Shown here piece after piece: positions 1-8,381 of a stretch of 64,000 nt of DNA (its first letter is position 1; each line of letters opens with the position of its first letter). Origin of the DNA: Micromonospora sp. WMMD1155 (GTDB lineage Bacteria; Actinomycetota; Actinomycetes; Mycobacteriales; Micromonosporaceae). The stretch lies in the NCBI RefSeq assembly GCF_029581275.1, contig NZ_CP120742.1, forward strand, positions 6,138,501 to 6,202,500, given 5' to 3'. A program made the translations under genes and the position numbers. The notes below the pieces were generated by a model that searched no databases, was not told the origin of the DNA, and saw only the letters and a program-made list of their open reading frames with translations.

Positions 1-537
1 GTCGACGGCCGCGCTGGAATGCCCCCCGGCACCACCTCCGCGTACCTGCGGACCCGACAGGCGCTGATCGAGGCGGTGGTGGGGCGGCTCGCCGACCGCG
101 ACCGGGCCGACCTGGCGGCCTACGACCTGCCGACCGAACCGCCGCCCCCGACGCCCGGGCCCCGGCTCGACAGCGCCGCCCTCGACGCGCTCGCCGCCGG
201 CGTCGCCGAGGTGCTCGACAGGTGGCTGAGCGTCGGGCGCAGTCGGACCCTGGCCCGGTACGCCTGCCTGTTGGAGGCGGTGCACCGGCCCGAGCTGCGG
301 GGCATCCTGCACCACGGCATCGGTCAGCGGGTGCAGGCCCGGGACCTGCTGGCCCGGGCCGGGGCGACCGACCCCGACCGGCAGGGCGACCAGTTCGTCG
401 CGTTCGTGGACGGGTTGCTCTTCGACCGGCTGGTCGGCGCCGGCGCGCTCACCGCCCCACCGCCCGGCAGTGCGGCCAGCCGCGCCGATCTGGGCACCGC
501 CGTCCGTACGCTGCTGCGCGCCCTGACCGGAAGCTGA
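1..537 (+). CDS. TetR-family transcriptional regulator, 5' end cut off by the window
   Basis: The reading frame is open from base 1 and the family's N-terminal DNA-binding helices run into the window edge, so the true start lies upstream. The first visible residues (VDGRAGMPPGTTSAYLRTRQ) match the end of a TetR helix-turn-helix, where the recognition helix is followed by an aromatic residue and an Arg-Gln pair. The remaining ~160 residues are helical, Ala/Leu/Arg-rich and fit a ligand-binding C-terminal domain. The internal ATG at base 19 is inside the HTH and is not the real start. The ligand and targets cannot be told. The next gene on the same strand is a membrane exporter-like protein about 600 bp away, too far to assume an operon. 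Confidence 0.8.
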   Translation, partial: VDGRAGMPPGTTSAYLRTRQALIEAVVGRLADRDRADLAAYDLPTEPPPPTPGPRLDSAALDALAAGVAEVLDRWLSVGRSRTLARYACLLEAVHRPELRGILHHGIGQRVQARDLLARAGATDPDRQGDQFVAFVDGLLFDRLVGAGALTAPPPGSAASRADLGTAVRTLLRALTGS

Positions 538-1129
538 CCCGACCGGCGCGCGGGCGTGGCGGGTGCGCCGGCCTGTCGGTGCGCGGGCCGGGCCGGTCAG
601 GTCCATTCGGCGCGGCCTGGTGGCGTGGGCCATCGGCGCGCTGGCCCCGGGAGAGCGCGCCGTGGAGCCCGGTGAGCAGGTCTGACGCGTGCTGGGAGAC
701 GATCACCCTTGGACGGCCGTGGGCGGCCGGTGTGGTGCTGCGGTTCGGCCCTCTGGAGCTGAATCGTTTACGACATCGCGCCTGAAGCGGTGACGACATC
801 GCGCCCGATGCGTTCGCGGCACGCGCCCGATTCGTGTGCGGCATGCGCCCGATTCGTGTGCGGCACGCGCCCGATTCGTTTGCGGCATCAGCTCCAAAGG
901 CGGAGCGGGCGGCGGTACGGGGTGCGGGCGGGGTGCGGGCGGCAGGGTACGGGGTGCGGGCGGCAGGGTGCGGGGCGAGTGGCAAGGTGCGGGGGCGAGC
1001 TGTGGGGTGGCGTGCGTCGGCGGTGGTGCCGGGGATTGACGGCACCCTGTCGTGCGGTTGCGGCGGGCCGGCGACGTGCGGTTCAGGCCGGGGTGCCCCG
1101 CGCCGGTCGGCGTGGGTAGGAGAGATCGG
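538..1129. other. Intergenic region, no convincing gene, repeat-rich
   Basis: Nearly 600 bases separate the TetR gene from the exporter gene. Open frames here are overlapping shadows of low-complexity sequence with no domain and no ribosome binding site. The stretch holds a 4-copy 22-bp tandem repeat (801-888), a related 12-bp direct repeat (771-782 and 794-805) and a G-rich run of GGTGCGGGCGGCAGG-like copies (about 903-1000). The exporter's Shine-Dalgarno lies at its right end (1118-1124). Confidence 0.6.
801..888. repeat. Tandem repeat, four copies of a 22-bp unit
   Basis: Units lie at 801-822, 823-844, 845-866 and 867-888. The consensus begins GCGCCCGATTCGTGTGCGG. Copies 2 and 3 differ only in the last base; copies 1 and 4 carry a few changes. 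There are no spacers, so this is a tandem array and not CRISPR. Confidence 0.9.
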
Positions 1130-1132
1130 GTG

Positions 1133-2257
1133 ATGATGCGGTTCAGGGGCCTGCGGACGGCCGGCGGGCGGCTGCGACACGGTTGGCGGCCAGTGCTGGA
1201 GGCCACCGTCGCGGCGACGGTGGCCTGGCTGCTGGCCACCCGGTTGCTCGGGCACCCGCAACCCTTCTTCGCACCGGCCGCCGCGCTGATCGTTCTCGGT
1301 CAGGCTCGGGGGCAGCGCATTCGTCGGGCCGTCGAGGTCGTCCTCGGTGTCGCCGCCGGGGTGCTCGTCGCGGACCTGGTGGTGCAGGCGCTCGGCCCGG
1401 GCAGCACGTGGACGGTCTTCACCGTCATCCTGCTCACCGTCCTCCTCGCGGTGGCCTTCGGTGCCACCGGCGTGACCCTCGTGCAGGCCGCGGTCTCGGC
1501 GCTCTACCTGGTGGTGGTCGCCCCACCGGACGGGACGTTGGTGCCGTTCCGCTTCGTCGACGCGTTGATCGGGGGTGCGGTCGCGCTCGCGGCCAGCCTG
1601 CTGGTCGACGCCCGGCACCCCCTCGCTCCGCTGGTCGCCGAGGTGCGGCGGACCTTCGACGAGCTGGCCGGGCTGCTGGGCGGGATCGCCGACGCCCTCG
1701 GCCACGGTGACGAGGCCGCCGCCGTCGCGGCCCTGCGGCGGGCGCGGGGCATGGACGCCCGGGTGGACGGTCTGCGTGACGGGGTGCTGGCCGCCGGGGA
1801 GGCGCTGCGACTGCACGTCCGCCGACGTCGGCACATCGGCCGGTTACGGTCGGTGGACGAGTCGGTCCGCCAGACCGACTACGCGGTCCGCAACGTCCGG
1901 GTGCTGGCCCGCGCGGGCGTCACCCTCAGCCGCCTGCACACGTCGACGCCGCCCGAACTGGGCGCCGCCCTACGGTCGCTCGCCGAGGCGGTCCGGCAGG
2001 CCGGCGCTGCCCTCGCCGCCGACCTGGACGGGCAGGCGGAGGTCGCCGTCCGGCACGCCGCCCGGGCCGACGAGTCGGCGCTCGCCGCCGTGCACACTGC
2101 CGGGCAGCTCTTCGGCACCGCACAGACCCTCCCGCTCGCGATGATCATCGGGCAGGTCCGGGCCACAGCCATCGACCTGCTGCGCGGCGTCAACCCGGAG
2201 GACGACGCCGCCGTCCTGGCCCGCGTCGACGAAGCCCTCGGTCTTCCCGCCGTCTGA
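1133..2257 (+). CDS. FUSC/ArAE-like inner-membrane protein (aromatic acid exporter family)
   Basis: The protein has about 374 residues. Its first ~170 residues contain several hydrophobic segments, such as ATVAATVAWLLATRLL, VVLGVAAGVLVADLVV and FTVILLTVLLAVAFG. The second half is a soluble helical domain rich in Arg, Ala and Leu. This layout fits the fusaric acid resistance / aromatic acid exporter superfamily, whose members pump aromatic acids out of the cell. The ATG at 1133 sits 8 bases after AGGAGAG; GTG at 1130 and ATG at 1136 are alternatives, and further upstream codons lack a ribosome site. It stands alone and is convergent with a LacI regulator. The substrate is unknown. Confidence 0.7.
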   Translation: MMRFRGLRTAGGRLRHGWRPVLEATVAATVAWLLATRLLGHPQPFFAPAAALIVLGQARGQRIRRAVEVVLGVAAGVLVADLVVQALGPGSTWTVFTVILLTVLLAVAFGATGVTLVQAAVSALYLVVVAPPDGTLVPFRFVDALIGGAVALAASLLVDARHPLAPLVAEVRRTFDELAGLLGGIADALGHGDEAAAVAALRRARGMDARVDGLRDGVLAAGEALRLHVRRRRHIGRLRSVDESVRQTDYAVRNVRVLARAGVTLSRLHTSTPPELGAALRSLAEAVRQAGAALAADLDGQAEVAVRHAARADESALAAVHTAGQLFGTAQTLPLAMIIGQVRATAIDLLRGVNPEDDAAVLARVDEALGLPAV

Positions 2258-2312
2258 CCAGGCCCGCCGAGCCACCGTGCCGCTGCCTCGCCGGTCGCTG
2301 ACCCGCGGAACC

Positions 2313-2399
2313 GCCGACCCGTCGACCAGGGCCCGCTGAGCCCGCCGACCCGTCGACCAGGGCCCGCTGAGCCCGTCGACCAGGGCGCCCGCCGAGCCC
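2313..2399. repeat. Tandem 31-bp repeat, nearly three copies, between convergent genes
   Basis: Identical units lie at 2313-2343 and 2344-2374, followed by a partial, diverged copy at 2375-2399. They fill the gap between the ends of the exporter and the LacI gene. No clean terminator hairpin is visible here. Confidence 0.85.
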
Positions 2400-2404
2400 G
2401 CCGG

Positions 2405-3391
2405 TCAGGCGCTGGCCCGGGCCACCAGGTCGGACGGGAAGAGGGTCACCGGCGCGGCCGGTCGTCCGTCCAGCAGGGCGGCGGCCGCGGCGGCGGCGAT
2501 CCGCCGCACCGGGTGGCTGGCCGTGGTCAGCGCCGGGGCGGTCAGTCCGGCCAGGGGGATGTCGTCGAAACCGGCCACCGCGACGTCGTCGGGCACCCGC
2601 ACACCCGCGTCCCGCAGACCCGCGATCACACCGAGCGCGGTGTCGTCGCTGATCGCGTAGATCGCGTCGACGTCCGGCCACCGGCGCAGCGCCGCGTCGG
2701 CCGCCGCCCGGCCGCAGGACGCCGTGAAGTCCCCGGGCAGCACCCGCTCCGGCAGGCCGGCCTGCCGCATCAGCCGCCGGTAGGTCTCCACGGGACGCTG
2801 CGCGCAGGGCAGCCACCGGGGACCGGCCACCATGGCGATCCGGCGTCGGCCCGTGGCGTAGAGGTGGCGTAGCACCGCCCCGGACCCGGCCACGTTGTCC
2901 ACGTCGAACGACGGCACGCTCGCCGAGCCGACGCCGATCGAGACCACCCGGCCACGCAGCGACCGGGGCACCGCCTCCAGCAAGTCCTCGGTGGTATTGA
3001 CCAGGATGACCCCGCACACGCTGCGATCGTCGAGCTGGGCCAGCCCGCCCGGGTCGCCGAGCGGCAGCCACTGCAACGCCACGCCGACACCGGCGGGCGT
3101 GCACACCCGCGCGGCCGAACCGACGACCTGCTGCACGTACGGGTCGTCCAGCACCGCCGCGCTGGTGCCCAGCACCGCCACGACCATCCGTACGCCGCCA
3201 CCGCGCACCAGTGCCCGGGCCGCCGGATTGGGTACGTAGCCGAGCTGGTCGACCGCCGCCGCGACCAGCTCCCGGGCCGACGGCGAGGCGAACCCCGTGC
3301 CGGCGATCACCCGCGACGCGGTGGACCGGGACACCCCGGCGACCCGCGCGACGTCCTCGAGAGTTGCCGGCCGGTGTGCCGCTGCCGTCAT
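2405..3391 (-). CDS. LacI-family transcriptional regulator
   Basis: This 328-residue protein has the standard LacI plan. An N-terminal helix-turn-helix reads ATLEDVARVAGVSRSTASRV, the hinge helix follows (NPAARALVRGG), and a periplasmic-binding-protein-like sensor domain fills the rest, including AIYAISDDTALGVIAGL and VPDDVAVAGFDDIP. The ATG at 3391 is preceded by GGGAGG at a good distance. The frame stays open upstream, but that part overlaps the divergent transporter promoter and lacks family similarity. It is transcribed away from an MFS transporter and very probably controls that gene and itself through the palindrome at 3490-3503. The effector is unknown, most likely a sugar or similar small molecule. 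Confidence 0.9.
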   Translation of the reverse strand: MTAAAHRPATLEDVARVAGVSRSTASRVIAGTGFASPSARELVAAAVDQLGYVPNPAARALVRGGGVRMVVAVLGTSAAVLDDPYVQQVVGSAARVCTPAGVGVALQWLPLGDPGGLAQLDDRSVCGVILVNTTEDLLEAVPRSLRGRVVSIGVGSASVPSFDVDNVAGSGAVLRHLYATGRRRIAMVAGPRWLPCAQRPVETYRRLMRQAGLPERVLPGDFTASCGRAAADAALRRWPDVDAIYAISDDTALGVIAGLRDAGVRVPDDVAVAGFDDIPLAGLTAPALTTASHPVRRIAAAAAAALLDGRPAAPVTLFPSDLVARASA

Positions 3392-3489
3392 CGTCGCCTC
3401 CCCGCGGCGGCCCGCCCGGTCGGACAAACGCCTGCTCACATCATGCCCCGGCGGGCACCTCAGCGGTAAGGGGCGGTTGCCGGTTGTGG

Positions 3490-3503
3490 TGGTAGCGCTC
3501 TCA
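3490..3503. promoter_or_regulatory. LacI-type operator candidate
   Basis: TGGTAGCGCTCTCA is a 14-bp near-palindrome centred on AGCGCT, two bases away from a perfect TGAGAGCGCTCTCA. LacI-family operators characteristically have a central CG in such an even palindrome. It lies between the divergent LacI and MFS genes, 49 bases before the transporter start. Confidence 0.6.
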
Positions 3504-3551
3504 GGTGTGCGATCGTGCCAGGAGATCACCCCGAGGAAGAGGACCACCCCC

Positions 3552-4805
3552 GTGAGCGCCCCCACCAGTCGACCCGTAGCCCCGGCCGCCGCACCACCGT
3601 CCGCACGGGCGGTGCTGCTCGCCCGCAACGGCGTCGCGGTCACCTTCACCCTCAACGGGCTCGCCGTCGGCAGTTGGTTCTCCCGGGTGCCGGCGGTCCG
3701 CGAGGCGTTGGACCTCTCCGCCGGCCGGCTCGGGCTGCTGCTGCTGGCGATGAGCGTCGGCGCGCTGCTCGCCATGCCCACCGCCGGGCTGCTCGCCCAG
3801 CGACTCGGCGCGGCCCGCACCGTCGCCCTGGCGACCGGGGTGGTCGCTGTCGGCCTGACCGTGGCGGGGCTGGGCGCCACGATGACCGGGTCGTTCGCCG
3901 TCGTCGCCGTGGGCCTCGTCGCCTTCGGCTACGGCTCCGGCGCCTGCGACGTGGCGATGAACGTCGAGGGCGCGGCGGTGGAGCGGCGGCTGGGCCGCAC
4001 GATCATGCCTCGCTTCCACGCGGGGTGGAGCCTCGGCTCGGTGGCGGGAGCGGCGCTCGGGGCCGGGGCGGCCCGCTTCGACGTGCCGGTCGGCACGCAC
4101 CTCGTCGCGGTGGCGGTCGTCGTGTTGGTCGGCACGGTGCTCGCCGCCCGGACATACCTGCCCCTGGGCGTCGACCCCACCGGCGACCCGGCGGACGCCA
4201 CCCCGGCTGCCCGCCGTCGGGCGCAACTCGCCGCCTGGCGCGAGCCGCGCACCCTGCTGATCGGGCTGTTCGTGCTGGTGGCGGCGTTCACCGAGGGAGC
4301 CGCCAACGACTGGCTGGCCGTCGCGTTCATCGACGGACGAGACCTGAGCGAGGCCGCCGGCGCGGCGGTCTTCGCGGTCTTCGTCGTGGGCATGACCGTC
4401 GGGCGCACCGTCGGCACCATCGCGCTGGACCGGTGGGGGCGGGTGCCGGTGCTCAGCGGCACCATCGGGCTCGCCGTGGTCGGCGCCGGCCTGGCCGTCC
4501 TGGCCGGCTCCGGACCGGTGGCCGTCGTCGGCGTCGCGCTGTGGGGCCTCGGCGCGTCGCTGGGCTTCCCGGTCGGAATGAGCGCCGCTGCCGACGACGA
4601 GGCGCATGCGGCGGTGCGGGTGAGCGTCGTCGCGGTGATCGGCTACACCGCGTTCCTCGGTGGCCCTCCGCTGCTGGGCCTGCTCGGCGACCAGGTCGGG
4701 ACCCTGCGGGCGCTGCTGGTGGTGCCGCTGCTGCTGCTGCCGACCCTGCTGCTGGTGCCGGTGCTGCGCCCGCCGCACGCCGTTGCGTCCGCCAGTGAAA
4801 ACTAA
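3552..4805 (+). CDS. MFS transporter
   Basis: The protein has 417 residues with about 12 hydrophobic segments. The loop between helices 2 and 3 reads LAQRLGAARTVALATG, typical of the major facilitator superfamily. The opening (GVAVTFTLNGLAVGSWFSRV) resembles the YbjJ/fucose-permease-like branch. The GTG at 3552 is chosen because a purine-rich GAGGAAGAGG ends nine bases before it and hydrophobic sequence starts soon after. It is divergent from the LacI regulator and is its likely target, so it probably takes up or exports the effector. The substrate cannot be read from the sequence. Confidence 0.85.
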   Translation: MSAPTSRPVAPAAAPPSARAVLLARNGVAVTFTLNGLAVGSWFSRVPAVREALDLSAGRLGLLLLAMSVGALLAMPTAGLLAQRLGAARTVALATGVVAVGLTVAGLGATMTGSFAVVAVGLVAFGYGSGACDVAMNVEGAAVERRLGRTIMPRFHAGWSLGSVAGAALGAGAARFDVPVGTHLVAVAVVVLVGTVLAARTYLPLGVDPTGDPADATPAARRRAQLAAWREPRTLLIGLFVLVAAFTEGAANDWLAVAFIDGRDLSEAAGAAVFAVFVVGMTVGRTVGTIALDRWGRVPVLSGTIGLAVVGAGLAVLAGSGPVAVVGVALWGLGASLGFPVGMSAAADDEAHAAVRVSVVAVIGYTAFLGGPPLLGLLGDQVGTLRALLVVPLLLLPTLLLVPVLRPPHAVASASEN

Positions 4806-4866
4806 CCCAGCGCGCCGTCGAGCGGTATCGGGTGCGTGGCCGACTGCGCCGTGTACCCGGGCTGGT

Positions 4867-4872
4867 TAGGGT
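4867..4872 (+). promoter_or_regulatory. -10 element (TAGGGT) of a leaderless transcript
   Basis: TAGGGT ends six bases before the ATG at 4879. A start site 6-7 bases after a TANNNT box would fall on the ATG itself, and no Shine-Dalgarno is present. This is the arrangement of leaderless actinobacterial genes. Confidence 0.55.
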
Positions 4873-4878
4873 CGCCCG

Positions 4879-5775
4879 ATGCCAACCGACGAGATCACCG
4901 CCGCAGCGGCGGGCACCTGGACACTGGGCGACCGCACCGTGCGCCGGATGGGCTTCGGTTCCATGCGGATCACCGCCGACCCCGACCCGGCCCGGGCCGT
5001 CGCGCTGCTGCGCCGCGCCGTCGAGCTGGGCGTCGACCACATCGACACGGCCGCGTTCTACGTCTCGCCCGGCGGAACCCTGCGGGTCGGTACCGGCCCG
5101 GCCCGCTACGCCACCGAGCTGATCCGCGCGGCGCTCGCCCCGTACCCCGAGGATCTGGTCATCGCCACCAAGGTCGGCTTCGGGTACGACCCGGAGGCGG
5201 GCTTCACCGAGGCGTTCACCCCGGCGCAGTTGCGCGCCCAGGTGGAAGAGAATCTGCGTCGGCTCGGTCGCGACCACCTCGACGTGGTCAACCTGCGCCT
5301 GGGGCGGGGGCCCGGCGAGGTTCCGCCGGCCGACCGGTTCGGCGCGCTGGCCGACCTGCGTGCCGCCGGGCTGATCCGGCACCTCGGGCTCTCCAACGTC
5401 CGGCCCGAGCAGCTCGACGAGGTGGCGGGCATCGCGCCGGTGGTCTGCGTGCAGAACAACTACGGGGTGGACGCCTACCGGGAGCAGGACGACGTCGTTC
5501 GGCTCTGCGGTGAGCGGGGCATCGCCTACGTGCCGTTCTTCGCACTCGCCGGCACCGGCCGGGAGGCGGGCGCGAGCGCCGCGCAGACCGCTGCGGTCGA
5601 GGCCGTCGCCCGCGCGCACGGCGTCAACGGGCACCAGGTACGCCTGGCGTGGACCCTGCACCAGGGCCCACACGTGCTGGCCATCCCCGGCACCGCGGAC
5701 CCACACCACCTGGAACAGAACATCGCCGCCGGAGCCCTGCGCCTCACCCCCGAAGACCTGACCCGTCTCTCTTGA
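4879..5775 (+). CDS. Aldo/keto reductase family oxidoreductase
   Basis: This 298-residue protein is a (beta/alpha)8 aldo/keto reductase by its motifs: RRMGFGSMRI near the start, GVDHIDTAAFY with Asp56 and Tyr61, and Lys98 in IATKVGFG. These are three of the four catalytic residues. The fourth, normally His five residues after the Asp of the next strand, is replaced (LDVVNLRLG, Arg at 140). This is seen in an oxidoreductase subgroup often found in actinomycetes. It should bind NADP(H) through its C-terminal part. Translation probably starts at a leaderless ATG. It is a single gene ending in a shared hairpin; the substrate is unknown. Confidence 0.85.
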   Translation: MPTDEITAAAAGTWTLGDRTVRRMGFGSMRITADPDPARAVALLRRAVELGVDHIDTAAFYVSPGGTLRVGTGPARYATELIRAALAPYPEDLVIATKVGFGYDPEAGFTEAFTPAQLRAQVEENLRRLGRDHLDVVNLRLGRGPGEVPPADRFGALADLRAAGLIRHLGLSNVRPEQLDEVAGIAPVVCVQNNYGVDAYREQDDVVRLCGERGIAYVPFFALAGTGREAGASAAQTAAVEAVARAHGVNGHQVRLAWTLHQGPHVLAIPGTADPHHLEQNIAAGALRLTPEDLTRLS

Positions 5776-5794
5776 CCGTCCACCCCCTCAGCCT

Positions 5795-5857
5795 CGTTGA
5801 TCATGAAGTTGGCGGCACCGATCACGGCGTTTCGTGCCGCTAACTTCATGATCGACG
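5795..5857. terminator. Inverted repeat between convergent genes, terminator or dispersed palindrome
   Basis: The arms 5795-5818 and 5834-5857 are 24 bases long with two mismatches and a 15-base loop. The arm begins CGTTGATCATGAAGTT, which is AT-richer than its surroundings. It sits between an aldo/keto reductase on the plus strand and a minus-strand gene, so it could end both transcripts. It also looks like a dispersed REP-like palindrome. It is followed by five GGGGC units (about 5857-5880). Confidence 0.65.
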
Positions 5858-5881
5858 GGGCGGGGCGGGGCGGGGCGGGGA

Positions 5882-6550
5882 TCAGTCGTTGACCCAGACC
5901 CGTAGCGGGCCGGTGGGGAGGAAGCCTGCCTGCCGGGCGGGGGGCAGGTCCGGGGTGGTTTCGTAGCCGACCAACGGTGCGTCGGGCACTGTGGCGCACA
6001 CCGCGCGCCAGACGGCCCGGGGGTCGTCGGTGTGGGTGAACAGGTTGGAGACGCCGTAGACGCCCCCGTGGCCGCTGAGCACCGCGCCGCCGGTGATCAC
6101 GCCGCTGTCGTGGTGACGGGCGAGCACCCGTACCCGAGGGTGGTCCAGGAGTGCGGGGCGGAACAGGTCCCCGCCGCCGTGAGCTGCCGCCCAGGCCACC
6201 AACTCGTCGGGCGTGGTGACCGGGGTGAGGGCGCCCTCGGCCGGCCGTTCCGCCGCAGGGCGGTGGATCCACTGGGCGTCGAAGAGCACCCGGAAGCCGT
6301 ACCCGGACAGGTCGAGGTCGGCGAAGCTGTCCTTCACCGTCGCGCCGGGCCCCGCGTCGATGCGGGCCAGCAGGGCCTCGGCGTCGACGCCCGGCCGCAC
6401 CGTGACCGCGTCCGGGTACCACGGCGGCGAGCGGCGGGGGACCGTCCAGGCGTCACCGTCGGTACGGCCGGTCAGCCCGTGGCTGCGGCAGACGATGTCG
6501 CACCACCCGGCGTTGTCGCGGGCCGCCGCCGCCCGTGGGTCCTTCAGCAC
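5882..6550 (-). CDS. Conserved hypothetical protein
   Basis: The gene encodes 222 residues, soluble, without signal peptide or membrane segment, starting at GTG 6550. I do not recognise a named family with certainty. The alternation of acidic, Gly-rich and aromatic stretches (VLARHHDSGVITGGAVLSGH, YGVSNLFTHTDDP) and the small C-terminal strand resemble a GNAT-like acyltransferase fold in which the N-terminal half is degenerate. That is a guess. Codon usage is normal for the region, with nearly all third bases G or C, so it is a real gene. It ends against the hairpin at 5795-5857 and follows the lipoprotein gene on the same strand. Confidence 0.65.
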   Translation of the reverse strand: MLKDPRAAAARDNAGWCDIVCRSHGLTGRTDGDAWTVPRRSPPWYPDAVTVRPGVDAEALLARIDAGPGATVKDSFADLDLSGYGFRVLFDAQWIHRPAAERPAEGALTPVTTPDELVAWAAAHGGGDLFRPALLDHPRVRVLARHHDSGVITGGAVLSGHGGVYGVSNLFTHTDDPRAVWRAVCATVPDAPLVGYETTPDLPPARQAGFLPTGPLRVWVND

Positions 6551-6577
6551 GCCCGGCAGCCTAGGCGGCCCGTGCGT

Positions 6578-7084
6578 TCACGGCGCGTAGACCAGGTTCA
6601 TCGTGTCGGTGTGCCCGGACCAGCGCAGGTCGAGGCGCCAGCAACCGGCCTGGGGCACGTCGATGATCGACGGACCGGGCCCGCCGGCGACCTCACGGGT
6701 GACAGTGGTGTCGGTGCCGTCCAGCGTCGCGGTGATCACCAGCGTGGCCGGTGCCGTCGGGTCGGGCGAGGTCGTGGGGGCCTGGGCCACCCACAGGATC
6801 TTGTTGTTCGACCCGTCCTCGCGGTGCTGCCGCAGCGGGTGGGCGAACAGCACCGCCACGATGTCACCCTTCGCCCCGAAGACGTGCGGGACCCGTGCGT
6901 CCCCGCTGAAACCGGCGTCCGCCCAGTCCGGCAGCGACCCCGTCTCGACCCGCGTCGCGCAGGCGGTCGCAGTGCCCGCCGAGGTAGCCGCACCCGCCGT
7001 TGGCGTTGCGCCGCTGGTCGTGGTGGTACACCCCGCCAGCAGGACCACCGAGGATGCCAGCGTCCATCTGCCCCAGGAAACCAT
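6578..7084 (-). CDS. Secreted lipoprotein of unknown function
   Basis: The 168-residue product starts at ATG 7084 after GGAAGGGG. It opens with a lipoprotein signal (MVSWGRWTLASSVVLLAGC) whose LLAGC is a good lipobox, so the mature protein would be lipidated on that Cys and held on the outer face of the membrane. A Thr/Ala-rich spacer follows, then a ~120-residue beta-rich domain that ends in CWRLDLRWSGHTDTMNLVY. The domain contains a second Cys near the start (ATACATRVETG) and one near the end that may form a disulphide. No enzymatic motif is visible. A role in ligand binding or cell-wall contact is only an inference. Confidence 0.75.
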   Translation of the reverse strand: MVSWGRWTLASSVVLLAGCTTTTSGATPTAGAATSAGTATACATRVETGSLPDWADAGFSGDARVPHVFGAKGDIVAVLFAHPLRQHREDGSNNKILWVAQAPTTSPDPTAPATLVITATLDGTDTTVTREVAGGPGPSIIDVPQAGCWRLDLRWSGHTDTMNLVYAP

Positions 7085-7152
7085 CTCGCCCCTTCCGGTG
7101 CCCGGCGACGACTCGTCGCATCTCTCCGACACCGCCCGGGCCCGCCGGGTTC

Positions 7153-7269
7153 CTAGTGCCGCGTCGTGACCCGGTGATGCTTCGCAGGGCGATCGTGGTG
7201 CTGATGTCCGCCCCGGGGCAGTCGGTCCCGAGCCCCGAGATCCACTACCCGTGCCTGACGAGGCACTAG
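7153..7269. repeat. 117-bp segment bounded by 13-bp inverted repeats
   Basis: CTAGTGCCGCGTC at 7153-7165 is matched by its inverse at 7257-7269 with one mismatch. The right arm contains the TAG stop of the aldo/keto reductase (7268-7266). The inside has no gene. It could be a small non-autonomous element or chance; no flanking target duplication is obvious. Confidence 0.4.
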
Positions 7270-8252
7270 TTACCGACGCCGAGGCTCGACATGAACGCCG
7301 CCGGGTATCGGTCACCGTGCGCGGCGCCCTTCGGCACGGCCGTCTCGATCTGTTCGAGATCATTGGCCGACAGCCTCACGTCCAGCGCCGGCAATGCCTC
7401 GGTCAACCGCTGCCGGGTGCGCGCACCGACCAACGGAACGATGGACGGGTGCTGCGCCGCCACCCACGCGATCGCCAACTGCGCCACCGTGCACCCCTTC
7501 GCGTCAGCGACCCGGCGCAACGCCTCGACCAGGGCGAGGTTGTGCGACGCGTTCTCGGCGGAGAAGCGAGGACTGTGGTTACGCGGATCGTCCGCCCGTC
7601 CCGGCACCCAGTTCCCCGAGAGCAGGCCACGGCCCAGCACCCCGTACGCGGTCAGCCCGATGCCCAGCTCCCGCAGCGTGGGCAGCACCTCGGCCTCGAC
7701 CGCCCGGGACAGCAGCGAATACTCAATCTGAAGATCAGCAACCGGATGTACGGCGTGCGCCCGCCGAATGGTTTCCGCGTCAACCTCGGAAAGCCCCACA
7801 TACCGTACGTAACCGGCATCGATCATCTCCTTGATCGCACCGATCGTGTCCTCGATCGGCACCGACCGGTCGAGCCGGGCCGGCCGGTAGATGTCCACGT
7901 GGTCGACGCCGAGCCGGGTCAGCGAGTAGCTCAGGAAGTTCCGCACCGAAGCCGGGCGGGAATCCTGCCCCTCGAACCGCCTGCCCGGCCCCACCTGCTG
8001 CCCGAACTTCACACTCAGCAGATAGCTGTCCCGGTCGCGTCCCCGCAACGCCTCCGACAGCAGCAGCTCGTTGTGCCCCATGCCATAGAAGTCACCGGTG
8101 TCGACCAGCGTGACCCCCGCGTCCAGCGCCGCCCGGACGGTGGCGATGCTCTCCTCGCGATCGGCCGGGCCGTACGTGCCCGACATGCTCATCGCCCCCA
8201 GCCCCACCGCGGAAACCGTGGGACCCGTCGTGCCCAGAGTGCGTGTCTGCAT
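7266..8252 (-). CDS. Aldo/keto reductase lacking the catalytic His
   Basis: The protein has 328 residues and starts at ATG 8252 after GAGGGAGAG. Typical motifs are LGTTGPTVSAVGLGAMSMSG, Asp51 and Tyr56 in VDTGDFYG, Lys82 in SVKFG, and the C-terminal coenzyme site LVGARTRQRLTEAL. The catalytic His expected in the sixth strand is Ala125 (DIYRPARLD), as in a recognised AKR subgroup with the YxPARLD sequence. It is divergent from an MmyB-type regulator. This pairing is common in actinomycetes and suggests the regulator controls the reductase. The natural substrate is unknown. Confidence 0.9.
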   Translation of the reverse strand: MQTRTLGTTGPTVSAVGLGAMSMSGTYGPADREESIATVRAALDAGVTLVDTGDFYGMGHNELLLSEALRGRDRDSYLLSVKFGQQVGPGRRFEGQDSRPASVRNFLSYSLTRLGVDHVDIYRPARLDRSVPIEDTIGAIKEMIDAGYVRYVGLSEVDAETIRRAHAVHPVADLQIEYSLLSRAVEAEVLPTLRELGIGLTAYGVLGRGLLSGNWVPGRADDPRNHSPRFSAENASHNLALVEALRRVADAKGCTVAQLAIAWVAAQHPSIVPLVGARTRQRLTEALPALDVRLSANDLEQIETAVPKGAAHGDRYPAAFMSSLGVGN

Positions 8253-8381
8253 CGAAACTCTCCCTCGTCGGTCGATCTCAGCTCCACCCTGCGCCACTTT
8301 TCCGCCCGCCGGCAGCGGAGCGCTTATCGTGGGAGCGCCACTCCCTGGCTCGGTGCTCGGTCCCCGAGGCACCATGAAGAC

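Noticed and set aside
801..888. Four evenly spaced direct repeats resembling a CRISPR array
   Set aside because: The units are contiguous with no unique spacers and no cas genes are nearby, so it is a tandem repeat.
449..1834. 461-codon minus-strand frame through the exporter gene
   Set aside because: Shadow frame of the GC-rich coding region with no domain and no start signal.
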